A DNA stretch of 43,615 nucleotides from Varibaculum cambriense (GCF_022133705.1 NZ_JAKNHJ010000020.1:1-43615), one strand, 5' to 3'. Positions 32,056-39,965 are shown, numbered from the stretch's first letter. Program-made: numbers and translations. The notes: a model not told the origin generated them from the letters alone.

Positions 32056-32187
32056 CGCGGGGGAGAGATTTTATCCGAGCAGGCGCGGTGGGCATAAGAA
32101 ATAAGATATGAGAAGTATCAGCATCGGCTAGACAGTGGGTTTCCGATATTCTAAGTCAAGGATTGAAAAGCGTGCCTCGCCCCCGCG
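32056..32187. repeat. Nested-palindrome intergenic element, copy 5 (interior replaced)
   Basis: The left part is nearly identical to copies 1 and 4: CGCGGGGGAGAGATTTTATC followed by CGAGCAGGCGCGGTGGGCAT. The right arm CCTCGCCCCCGCG (32175-32187) pairs with the left arm, but the inner hairpin and the GGGCAGGAGG spacer are gone and replaced by about 75 unrelated bases. On the minus strand that interior contains CTGTCTAGCC, also found in the long interior of copy 2. It lies between glgX (3' end) and the antitoxin gene. Confidence 0.75.
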
Positions 32188-32216
32188 TTCCATATGCGAA
32201 AGCTACAAGATGTGGG

Positions 32217-34466
32217 CTAATCCCCGCTGGAGTCGGCTAGGAACAGTTTGATGGATAACGGCTCCAGGAAGACATCGTCACCGGCAAGGTTGAAGGGGGG
32301 AGCTTCCTCTTCCGGTTCAGAAACCGCAGAATCCCAGATTTCGTGATAGGCGGTTCCTCGTCCCGGAGCTAGGCGCACATGCTTAGGGTCGAGTGTTCCA
32401 TTGAAAACCGCTAGCAAATCCTGATCCCCGTAGGGGCGTCCCGAACGCAGCATTTGGAAAACTCGGCTGGCCGGATCATGCCAGGCCCGATCGCCCATTA
32501 ACAGTCCCACCTGGTTATACCAGGAAAGATCAGGGATGCTATCACCCGGATGACGCTGGCCGGTCAGGTAGTTCTTAGGCCGGAAAACTGGATGTTCGCG
32601 CCGCAGGGTAATCAGCTTTCGTACTGCCACATAAAAATCTTTTTGCCAATCCACCAGTTCCCAGTTCAGCCAGGTAGTTTCATTGTCTTGGCAATAGGCG
32701 TTATTGTTACCCCCTTGCGTGCGGGCAAACTCGTCACCAGCCAAAATCATCGGGGTACCCGCAGAAATAAATATGGTGGTAAACAGGTTAAGCGCAGACC
32801 GTACCCGGGCGTTTAGCAGTTCTGCCAGTGGAGAGTCACCATCTAAAGCCAGTTCCTTTTCAATACCAAGTTGGAAGGCGCGCCCTTCACTACCGTGATT
32901 CCAAGACAAGTTATTGGGGGATCCGTCCCGGTTATTCTCCAGGTTCTCCTCGTTATGTTTATGGTCGAAGCTAACCAAATCCCCCAAGGTGAAGCCGTCG
33001 TGAGCGGTTACGAAGTTAATCGAGCAGCGGGGAGGGCGCACAGCCGGGACATCCCCAACCCCATACATGTCTTGGGAACCAGAAAGCCGGGAAGCTAGTT
33101 CAAAGGGGGGAGCACCTCGAGATTCTCCCCGCGACTGGGCGCGCCCATCAGCAATCCAAAAACCGCGGACGCTGTCGCGATAGCGATCATTCCAAGTAGA
33201 GAACGGTAACGGAAAATCACTGGTACGCCAACCGTCAGGACCGACATCCCAAGGCTCGGCGATCATTTTCTTGGTTCGCAACACCGGATCATCTAGGCAG
33301 GCCTGGAAGAAAGGATGGAAACGAGTGAAATGTTCCTCGCCCCGCCCGCAGGTAACACCCAGGTCAAAACGGAAGCCGTCGACTCCCACATCGCCTGCCC
33401 AATACCGCAAAGAATCCATGATCATTTGGATCACTCGCGGATGCGAAGTATCTAAAGTATTGCCGCAACCAGAATAGTCGATACTGCCACCTTGGGAATC
33501 CAGGCGATAATACATAGCATTATCGAGGGCGCGCCAAGACAGTGCCTGACCGTCGCCTCCGCCCTCGCAAGTATGGTTATAAACCACGTCGAGCAGCAGT
33601 TCGATTCCGTTTTGGTGCAGGATCGAAACCATGCCTCGGAACTCATCTAATACTGCCGTTGGCCCGAGCATACGGGCATTCTTAGTAGCATAGGAAGGCT
33701 CGGGCGCGAAATAGGACAGGGTGGAGTACCCCCAATAGTTACTTAAGCCTCGCTCGTTTAGGAACGCTTCCGATAGTTTCGCGTGTACCGGCAATAGTTC
33801 GACTGCGGTGATCCCTAAATCTTTTAAGTAGGCGATAGTGGCCGGGTGTGCCAGTCCCGCATAGGTGCCTCGTAGCTCTTCGGGTACTCCCGGAAGTTGT
33901 TTGGTAAGCCCTTTGACATGCGCCTCATAAATAACGGTGTTTTCCCAAGGGGTGGCCGGGCCAGGCGCTACGTCAAACTCTTTACCGGTGACCACTCCGC
34001 GCACGGTATAGGGAGCCGAGTTGGTGGGGTCTAGCTCGAAAGGATGCAGCGGGTAGAGCTGATCATCGGTTTTATGGGCGTACGTTTGACTGCAAAGCTG
34101 TACGTTTCCACTGATAGCGCGAGCATAGGGGTCGAGGGCGAGTTTATAGGGATTAAAAACGTGTCCGCGTTCCGGATTCCAAGCGCCCCAGGTGCGAAGA
34201 CCATAGTAGGTGCCGGCTAATACCCCGGAAACATGGCCATGCCAGATACCATCCACCGGACCTAAGAGACGATAACGAGTTTCGGGAGCGGTTGGTTCCG
34301 CAGAAGTAAAAAAACAGATCTCCACTGCCGAGGCATTCGGGGCTACCACCGCGATATCCACCCCGTTGCCTTCTAGGTGCACCCCCAGGCGGGTCGTATC
34401 AGCGGCACCGTCATGTACATAGGGGCTGGACGGCCTAAAAAAGTCGTCTATTACTCGTCTTGACAC
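32217..34466 (-). CDS. glgX: Glycogen debranching protein
   Basis: The 749-residue GH13_11 enzyme cleaves alpha-1,6 branches of glycogen limit dextrin. It has an N-terminal CBM48-like module (residues about 25-130), the catalytic barrel with nucleophile Asp368 (GFRFDLGVTCG), acid/base Glu404 (MIAEPWDVGPDGW) and NFVTAHDGFTLGDLVSFDHKHNEEN, and a C-terminal sheet domain. Family markers such as LLDVVYNHTCEGG and GDEFARTQGGNNNAYCQDNE are present. The start is GTG 34466. It completes the glucan cycle with GlgB and GlgE elsewhere in the window. Its 3' side borders the accessory island. Isoamylase or TreX naming is an alternative within the same family. Confidence 0.95.
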   Translation of the reverse strand: MSRRVIDDFFRPSSPYVHDGAADTTRLGVHLEGNGVDIAVVAPNASAVEICFFTSAEPTAPETRYRLLGPVDGIWHGHVSGVLAGTYYGLRTWGAWNPERGHVFNPYKLALDPYARAISGNVQLCSQTYAHKTDDQLYPLHPFELDPTNSAPYTVRGVVTGKEFDVAPGPATPWENTVIYEAHVKGLTKQLPGVPEELRGTYAGLAHPATIAYLKDLGITAVELLPVHAKLSEAFLNERGLSNYWGYSTLSYFAPEPSYATKNARMLGPTAVLDEFRGMVSILHQNGIELLLDVVYNHTCEGGGDGQALSWRALDNAMYYRLDSQGGSIDYSGCGNTLDTSHPRVIQMIMDSLRYWAGDVGVDGFRFDLGVTCGRGEEHFTRFHPFFQACLDDPVLRTKKMIAEPWDVGPDGWRTSDFPLPFSTWNDRYRDSVRGFWIADGRAQSRGESRGAPPFELASRLSGSQDMYGVGDVPAVRPPRCSINFVTAHDGFTLGDLVSFDHKHNEENLENNRDGSPNNLSWNHGSEGRAFQLGIEKELALDGDSPLAELLNARVRSALNLFTTIFISAGTPMILAGDEFARTQGGNNNAYCQDNETTWLNWELVDWQKDFYVAVRKLITLRREHPVFRPKNYLTGQRHPGDSIPDLSWYNQVGLLMGDRAWHDPASRVFQMLRSGRPYGDQDLLAVFNGTLDPKHVRLAPGRGTAYHEIWDSAVSEPEEEAPPFNLAGDDVFLEPLSIKLFLADSSGD

Positions 34467-34607
34467 GTAGCCAATCCTATCGGCTGGGGTTCGATAGAGC
34501 TATTCCGCTAGTTAGCTGGGGCTTAGACAGATGGTTATTTTACTCCCTTAGCTAAGGGGTAGGGCTTCTCACTTTTTCACTGGGAAAGCTTGTGGCAAGG
34601 TAGAAGT

Positions 34608-35396
34608 ATGAGGATTGTCGTAACTGTAAAACATGTACCCAACCCGCAATCTGAGCGGCGAATCGAAAACGGTCACGTGGTGCGCGGAGAAGAAGATACT
34701 CTGAACGACCTGGACGAAAACGCCATTGAGGCGGCGCTCAGCGCGAAAGTGGCAGTACCGGAAGCCGAGATTATTGCCCTTACTATGGGGCCGGAAGGGG
34801 CAAAGAAAGCCCTGCTGCGCGCCCTCCAAATGGGGGCAGACCGGGCATATCACCTGTGCGACCCGGCCTTAGCGGGCTCGGATGTAACGGTGACTGCCCG
34901 GGTGCTAGCGCGGGCAATCCAAAAAATCGGGGACGTGGATTTAGTGGTTTGCGGAACCTCCTCCCTCGATGGGATGACTTCTATGCTGCCGGGAGCGCTA
35001 GCAGCTACCCTGCAGTTACCGGTGATCACCGATGCTTCCGAAGTTAGCTTCAGCGCCGAGGCGGCGGCAGCCACCTGTTATCAGGTGAGCACGGCTTTGA
35101 CCTTGCGTGCAGAATATCCCCTGGTGCTTTCGGTAAATGATGAAGCCAACCGGCCACACTATCCCGGGTTTAAAGAAATGTTGGCGGCAAAGAAGAAACC
35201 GGTAGAGCAATGGGACTTGGCGCAGCTAGAGCTTAGCCCTAAAGAAGTAGGGGCAGCTGATTCTGGCACCGAAGTGCTGGATGCCCAGCTCTATAGCCAA
35301 GAAAAGAACCAGGGAACGATTGTTACCGACTCGGCAAACGCTGGCGAAGCATTAGCGAACTACCTGGTTGAATCCGGTTTCGCACAGAAGAAGTAG
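34608..35396 (+). CDS. etfB: Electron transfer flavoprotein beta subunit
   Basis: The protein, 262 residues, matches EtfB: it opens with MRIVVTVKHVPNPQSERR, then DLDENAIEAALSAK, ALTMGPEGAKKALLRALQMGADRAYHL and DLVVCGTSSLDGMTSMLPGALA, all typical of the AMP/FAD-binding fold. With EtfA it carries electrons between flavin dehydrogenases and the quinone pool or ferredoxin. ATG 34608 is chosen for the family start. EtfA follows after nine bases with an AGGAGG site. No acyl-CoA dehydrogenase or ETF:quinone oxidoreductase is in the window, so the partner is unknown. Confidence 0.93.
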   Translation: MRIVVTVKHVPNPQSERRIENGHVVRGEEDTLNDLDENAIEAALSAKVAVPEAEIIALTMGPEGAKKALLRALQMGADRAYHLCDPALAGSDVTVTARVLARAIQKIGDVDLVVCGTSSLDGMTSMLPGALAATLQLPVITDASEVSFSAEAAAATCYQVSTALTLRAEYPLVLSVNDEANRPHYPGFKEMLAAKKKPVEQWDLAQLELSPKEVGAADSGTEVLDAQLYSQEKNQGTIVTDSANAGEALANYLVESGFAQKK

Positions 35397-35405
35397 GAGG
35401 AAATC

Positions 35406-36389
35406 GTGAGCGAAAAAATAGCAAAAGACGTCCTGGTTTTTGCCCACCCAGATGCGGCTCGGCCACAACATTTATCGGTAGCGGCCGCGCGCCTAATTAC
35501 CCTGGCACGCGAAATTACGGACGGCAAGGTAGTCGCGCTCGCGCCCTCTTCTATTGCCCCGCACCATTTTTCCCAGGTCGGGGTGGCGCAAGTACGCTAT
35601 TTTGATCCGGAAGAACCCGAAACCTGGCAGGTAGGAGCCATCTTGGCTGACCTGGTGGTTTCGGCGGTTCGTACCGGAGACTTCGGGGCGGTACTCTTGC
35701 CGTCCACCGCCTGGGGACGTGACGGAGCTGCCCAGAGCGCGATTGTTTTAGGTTCCGGAGCCAGCGTAGACGTGACCAGTCTGAAAGTAGCTGACGGGAA
35801 ATTGGTTGCCGGTAAATCGGTACTCGATGGCACCTGGGAAACCAGCTATTACATTCGCCGCGGCATCCCCATAGTCGCCATGCGAACTACGGCGCTCTCT
35901 GCGGTACCGGTAGCTGAAGCCGGCGAAGTAGAGACCGAGAGTCTGCCGGTTCAGCTACGCGAATCCACAAAACGGATCCAAGTAGTCTCTAGGGAAGATA
36001 CCGGATCTTCACACGCGGGACTAACCGAAGCGCCAGTAGTAGTATGTGCTGGTCGCGGCGTTAATGGCGATTTTGAGCCAGCCGAACAGTTAGCCGAGGT
36101 GCTGGGAGGCTCCGTCGGCGCCACCCGCGTGGCCTGCGAGCAAGGCTGGATTGACCGTGCCGCCCAAATCGGACAATCCGGGATTAGCGTTGCCCCCAAC
36201 CTTTATATCGGGATGGGGATTTCCGGGGATCATCACCATGTGTGCGGGATTCGCGGCGCCAAGAAAATCGTGGCCATCTGTGATGATCCCGAGGCACGCA
36301 TTTTTGAAATGGCAGACTTTGGGGTAGTTGGCGACCTGTTCACCGTGGTTCCAGATGCCCTATCTAGAATCAAACCGCTGGACGCATAG
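35406..36389 (+). CDS. etfA: Electron transfer flavoprotein alpha subunit
   Basis: The 327-residue protein has an N-terminal EtfA domain (residues 1-190) and the C-terminal FAD-binding domain from about residue 205 (VVCAGRGVNGDFEPAEQLAEVLGG, then GQSGISVAPNLYIGMGISG and FEMADFGVVGDLFTVVP). The FAD-contact segment usually written GISGAIQH is GISGDHHH here, and the following VAINKD is VAICDD, so the flavin environment may differ from standard EtfA. GTG 35406 has AGGAGG before it. The stop codon overlaps the GTG start of the next gene (TAGTG), so the cysteine desulfurase is translationally coupled to it. Confidence 0.92.
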   Translation: MSEKIAKDVLVFAHPDAARPQHLSVAAARLITLAREITDGKVVALAPSSIAPHHFSQVGVAQVRYFDPEEPETWQVGAILADLVVSAVRTGDFGAVLLPSTAWGRDGAAQSAIVLGSGASVDVTSLKVADGKLVAGKSVLDGTWETSYYIRRGIPIVAMRTTALSAVPVAEAGEVETESLPVQLRESTKRIQVVSREDTGSSHAGLTEAPVVVCAGRGVNGDFEPAEQLAEVLGGSVGATRVACEQGWIDRAAQIGQSGISVAPNLYIGMGISGDHHHVCGIRGAKKIVAICDDPEARIFEMADFGVVGDLFTVVPDALSRIKPLDA

Positions 36390-37633
36390 TGCAGCTAACC
36401 TACCTCGATAACGCGGCCTCCGAGCCGCTACGCCCCGAAGCGTTAGCGGCGATGAATGAGGCAGCGGCTACGCTTTCCGGGATCGGGGCTAACCCGTCTT
36501 CTGCGCATGCGGCGGGACGTAAAGCGGCCGCGCTCCTAGAAACTGCGCGCGCCCAGGTAGCGAGGGCGCTGGGAGCCGAACCAGCAGAAGTTATTTTCAC
36601 CGGGGGCGGCACTGATTCTTGCGCCCTTGCCTTGCGCGGCCTGGCGAGGGCAGCGCGCCGCCAAGATCCCCGCCGCACCAAAATAGTAGTTAGCCAGGTA
36701 GAACATGATGCGGTTGGGCTTAATGCCCGTGATTTACAGGATGCCGGCTTCCAGGTGCAAGTGCTGCCGGTAGATGGCGGCGGGGTAGTCGAGCTAGCAG
36801 CCGTATCCGCCCTGGACACCACCCAAATAGCGGCGGTATCCGTGATGAGTGTGTGTAACGAAAACGGAGTAGTGCAGCCTCTTGCCGAGCTGTGCCACTT
36901 GCTGCGCGAAAAAGCAACAGATACGCGGGTGCGGCAAGGCGATAGTACGGCATCTGCTCAAGGTGCCGGAAGCGGTCAGACTAGCCAGTTTGCTATTCAC
37001 ACTGACGCGATTGCCGCTGCCGGGCGCCAAGAAATAAACTTTGCCGACTCTCCGGTAGATGCCATTTCGCTAGCCTGCCACAAAGTGGGCGGGCCAGCAG
37101 CACTGGGGGTATTGTTGGCGCGCCGGGAAGTAAATATCGCGAGTGACCGGCGCGGAGGCGGCCAAGAACGGGCGCTGCGGGCTGGCACTCAAGACGTGAT
37201 CGCCGCCGTAGGGGCAGCAGCCGCCTTCACAGCCGCTCAGCAGGAACTAGCAGAAACTACCCGGCGCCACCAACACTTACGGGAAAAACTATTACAAGGA
37301 GCGCTAGCAATACCGGGAGTAAAACTGACCAGCGAAGCCCTGGCAGTACCCGGCATCGTCCAGTTTGCGCTTGAGGGCGCAGAAGCAGAAGGGCTGCTAT
37401 TTGCCCTGGATCAGGCGGGAATCTGCGCTTCTGCCGGGTCGGCTTGTCACACCGGGGTAGCCCGCCCCTCCCCGGTACTCTTGGCGCAAGGCTACAGCGA
37501 AAAGGACGCCCTCGGATCTTTACGGATATCTTTCGGCTGGTCTACGCGCCGCGAGGACGTAGACCGGTTATTGCAGGCACTACCGGGCGCCCTAAGTGCC
37601 TCCCGGAAACTAGCAGAGCGGGAGAGGAAATAA
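36389..37633 (+). CDS. Cysteine desulfurase (NifS/IscS type)
   Basis: A 414-residue PLP enzyme that removes sulfur from cysteine and holds it as persulfide. The N-terminus YLDNAASEPLRPEALAAM, the PLP Lys in SLACHKVGGPAALGVL and the active-site Cys loop SAGSACHTGVARPSPVLLAQG are clear. Before the HTDAIAAAG segment is an insertion of about 25 Gly/Ser/Gln-rich residues not seen in IscS. The start GTG 36389 overlaps the etfA stop. mnmA begins directly after its stop, so this enzyme is the likely sulfur donor for MnmA in tRNA thiolation; supply for Fe-S clusters is also possible. No iscU or sufU is nearby. Confidence 0.92.
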   Translation: MQLTYLDNAASEPLRPEALAAMNEAAATLSGIGANPSSAHAAGRKAAALLETARAQVARALGAEPAEVIFTGGGTDSCALALRGLARAARRQDPRRTKIVVSQVEHDAVGLNARDLQDAGFQVQVLPVDGGGVVELAAVSALDTTQIAAVSVMSVCNENGVVQPLAELCHLLREKATDTRVRQGDSTASAQGAGSGQTSQFAIHTDAIAAAGRQEINFADSPVDAISLACHKVGGPAALGVLLARREVNIASDRRGGGQERALRAGTQDVIAAVGAAAAFTAAQQELAETTRRHQHLREKLLQGALAIPGVKLTSEALAVPGIVQFALEGAEAEGLLFALDQAGICASAGSACHTGVARPSPVLLAQGYSEKDALGSLRISFGWSTRREDVDRLLQALPGALSASRKLAERERK

Positions 37634-38740
37634 ATGAAAGTATTAGCAGCCCTGTCTGGAGGGGTAGACTCCGCGGTCGCCGCCGCCCTCGCTAAAGAGG
37701 CCGGACATGACGTAACTGCCGTACATATGGCGCTAAGCGCTAACCAAGCCCAAAACCGTTGCGGCTCGCGCGGATGCTGCACGGTAGAAGATGCCTCCGA
37801 TGCCCGTCTCGCCGCCTCCATGCTGGACATACCCTTCTACGTGTGGGATATGGCGGAAACCTTCGAAGAAACCGTAGTAGAAGATTTCCTGAATGAATAC
37901 CGCCAGGGACGCACCCCCAACCCGTGCGTGCGCTGTAACGAGTTCGTAAAGTTTAGGGAACTGGCTACCCGCGCCGATGCCCTGGGATTCGATGCGGTGT
38001 GTACCGGGCATTACGCTCGCGTATTGAACGGACCGGGCGGAGTGGAGCTACACCGCGCTAAATGCATCGAAAAAGACCAATCCTACGTATTGGCGGTAAT
38101 GGGCCGGGAAGCTCTCGAGAAAGTGATATTCCCGCTAGGGGAGTATGAATCGAAAAGCCAAGTGCGCGCAGAAGCCGAACGGCGCGGCCTGCCCATGTCC
38201 GCCAAACCAGATTCCTACGATATTTGCTTTATCGCTGATGGGGACACTCGCGGATTTTTGAGTTCCCACCTGGGCAGCAAAGCCGGAAAAATCGTAGACA
38301 CAGAGGGTAAGGAAGTGGGAACCCACTCCGGCGCCTACCAGTACACTATCGGGCAACGCAAAGGACTAAACCTGGGGCGGCCAGCTGCCGATGGACGTCC
38401 CCGCTACGTGCTCGGTACCGATATGAAAACCAATACGGTAGTCGTCGGTGCCAGCGAGCTACTGAGCGTAGATGCAATCACCGCGACCGACGCGGTGCTA
38501 CTGACTGAGCCAGATGATCCGACACTATCCGGGCAGGCAGAAGTAACTTTGCAGTATCGCGCGCACGGACAACAAGTCCCGGCGAAAGTTTATTTAGAGG
38601 CAGACGGTACCTTGCGAGCGGAGCTGCTAGAGCCCACCCGCGCGGTCGCCTCCGGACAATCCCTGGTGGTCTATGCCGGAGATCGCGCAATCTGTGAGGC
38701 AACTATCGAAGAGGCGTTTCGGCAGGAAAAGGGGCAGTAG
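37634..38740 (+). CDS. mnmA: tRNA-specific 2-thiouridylase
   Basis: The 368-residue enzyme puts sulfur at position 2 of the wobble uridine in tRNAs for Lys, Glu and Gln. The PP-loop SGGVDS is at residues 8-13, the first catalytic Cys is in TPNPCVRCNE near residue 97 and the second in SYDICFIADGDTRGFL near residue 195; QYTIGQRKGL and the C-terminal beta-barrel (VTLQYRAHGQ) complete the family plan. It starts one base after the desulfurase stop codon, the tightest possible coupling. An extra Cys-rich patch, RCGSRGCCTVEDA, lies at about residues 42-54 and is typical of the actinobacterial form. Confidence 0.96.
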   Translation: MKVLAALSGGVDSAVAAALAKEAGHDVTAVHMALSANQAQNRCGSRGCCTVEDASDARLAASMLDIPFYVWDMAETFEETVVEDFLNEYRQGRTPNPCVRCNEFVKFRELATRADALGFDAVCTGHYARVLNGPGGVELHRAKCIEKDQSYVLAVMGREALEKVIFPLGEYESKSQVRAEAERRGLPMSAKPDSYDICFIADGDTRGFLSSHLGSKAGKIVDTEGKEVGTHSGAYQYTIGQRKGLNLGRPAADGRPRYVLGTDMKTNTVVVGASELLSVDAITATDAVLLTEPDDPTLSGQAEVTLQYRAHGQQVPAKVYLEADGTLRAELLEPTRAVASGQSLVVYAGDRAICEATIEEAFRQEKGQ

Positions 38741-38793
38741 CCAATTCTGGGACTGGAAAGGGCGGTGCTCCTTAGGTTAATATATTCAAGCCA

Positions 38794-38878
38794 GCGCGAG
38801 TGGCGGAATTGGTAGACGCGCTAGATTTAGGTTCTAGTGTCTTACGACGTGCGGGTTCAAGTCCCGCCTCGCGTACCA
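38794..38878 (+). tRNA. tRNA-Leu (anticodon UAG)
   Basis: The sequence folds as a class II tRNA: acceptor GCGCGAG/CTCGCGT, D-arm with GGTAGACGCGC, anticodon stem CTAGA/TCTAG with loop TTTAGGT (anticodon TAG, reading CUA), a variable arm TGTCTTACGACGT, T-arm GCGGG-TTCAAGT-CCCGC, and encoded CCA at 38876-38878. First-pair G-T is a wobble. Confidence 0.96.
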
Positions 38879-38981
38879 GCTATATCGGCTCTGACCAGCT
38901 TAAATAAAATGGTAGAGTTTAAAACAAAACTGCGCTTCGGCGCTAGTATCTCTACGTTTAACTATTTAAGAGGGAGTGTCC

Positions 38982-39458
38982 ATGTCAGAGTTAACCGCAG
39001 GTCAAAAGGCTCCAGATTTCACCTTGCCTACTGATCAAGGCTCGGAAGTCAGTTTGCAAGGACTCTTAGAAGAATCCGAAAAAGGGGTAGTTATTTATTT
39101 CTATCCCAAGGCTTCCACCCCGGGCTGTACCACTGAGGCTTGTGATTTCCGGGACTCATTAAACTCCTTAAAATCAGCCGGATACGCAGTCGTGGGGATC
39201 AGCCCCGATAAAATGCCAGCCCTAGAAAAGTTCCGGGACAAGCAAGAACTAAACTTTCCCTTAGCCTCCGATCCAGAACGCGAAGTAATGAGCGCCTGGG
39301 GAGCCTACGGGGAAAAGAACTCCTACGGGCGCCTGGTAAAAGGGGTAATCCGTACCACCGTAGTAGTAGGCAAAGACGGAAAAGTGGTGTTAGCGAAATA
39401 TCGGGTACGCGCCAAAGGCCATGTGGCGCGGTTGCGCAAAGAACTGGGAATCGATTAG
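38982..39458 (+). CDS. bcp: Thioredoxin-dependent thiol peroxidase (Bcp/PrxQ)
   Basis: The 158-residue peroxiredoxin reduces hydrogen peroxide and organic hydroperoxides in the cytoplasm with thioredoxin. The peroxidatic Cys49 and resolving Cys54 lie in PKASTPGCTTEACDFRD; FTLPTDQGSEVSL and the ending KGHVARLRKELGID are standard Bcp. I chose ATG 38982 with GAGGGAG before it; GTG 38976 two codons earlier is less likely. The last 111 bases (39348-39458) occur again at 43383-43493, so the 3' end has been duplicated around an insertion. The gene itself is intact. Confidence 0.94.
   Translation: MSELTAGQKAPDFTLPTDQGSEVSLQGLLEESEKGVVIYFYPKASTPGCTTEACDFRDSLNSLKSAGYAVVGISPDKMPALEKFRDKQELNFPLASDPEREVMSAWGAYGEKNSYGRLVKGVIRTTVVVGKDGKVVLAKYRVRAKGHVARLRKELGID
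39348..39458 (+). repeat. Left copy of the 111-bp bcp 3'-end duplication
   Basis: This final part of bcp (36 codons plus the stop) matches 43383-43493 base for base except for about ten substitutions, most of them silent. Both copies end at the stop codon (TAG here, TAA in the other). They flank the phage-remnant and ABC-transporter segment as direct repeats, like the ends of an integrated element. Confidence 0.85.
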
Positions 39459-39638
39459 CTCTCGGTAGAAGGCGAGGGGGAACTTTAGGGTTAATACCTG
39501 ATTGAGGCGCGGATCTCTACGAAGGTCTTGCTCCTCAGCGAGCAGGGTCAACCGTACGTAAAAAGACCGAATCAAACAGGGTGTTAACCCGCAAGCCTTC
39601 CATCACCGGGCTAACCGCCTGGAAGGAGGCGAGATTTC

Positions 39639-39884
39639 ATGGCGAAAGACGGAACCAATCGTGGTGGGTGCCAGGTGCGGGCTGGTGCGAAACCAGGCTC
39701 GCTGAGTGAGAAACTCGCTAAGGGTTTGATTGCTACTCGCTTGGAAGATTGGCTAGCGAGCCCTTTCGATTTCGAGGGCGCAGATGTTGGCGCGGGCGCG
39801 GTGCTTGCTGGTGAGGTGATGCCCGAACCCTCTGAATACTTAAGCGATATTCAGCGCGATTCCAACTCCTGTGCCGATAGCTAA
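39639..39884 (+). pseudogene. Phage terminase small subunit, N-terminal fragment
   Basis: The 81-residue frame begins MAKDGTNRGG and contains VRAGAKPGSLSEKLAKG and MPEPSEYLSDIQRD, the start of an actinophage-type terminase small subunit as I know the family. After QRD the similarity stops and the frame ends eight codons later; a full protein has about 160-200 residues, so at least half is missing. GGAGG stands nine bases before ATG 39639. Terminase small subunits bind phage DNA for packaging; here no large subunit or other packaging gene follows. It is a relic. Confidence 0.7.
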
Positions 39885-39965
39885 CCCCAAGGCAATATTG
39901 TTCATAATGAACCTGAAGAACGCGCGCAGCGTTACCGCTATACCCGCTACCAAAAACCAGGCCAC
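39840..39965 (-). CDS. Possible small membrane protein fragment (doubtful)
   Basis: A minus-strand frame from GTG 39965 encodes 41 residues: a hydrophobic segment AWFLVAGIAVTLRAFF, then MNNIALGLAIGTGVGIALNIA, a Gly-zipper-like pattern seen in some small membrane proteins. AGGCGG lies eight bases before the GTG. It overlaps the end of the terminase fragment on the other strand, so at most one of them is intact here. I include it only because both halves look membrane-like; it may be chance. Confidence 0.25.
   Translation of the reverse strand: MAWFLVAGIAVTLRAFFRFIMNNIALGLAIGTGVGIALNIA

Noticed and set aside
2596-32187. Palindromic copies as a CRISPR array
   Set aside because: Copies are kilobases apart, have no regular spacers and no cas genes accompany them.
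38794-38878. tRNA-Leu as the integration site of the phage segment
   Set aside because: The tRNA 3' end is not repeated downstream; the repeated sequence is the bcp 3' end instead.
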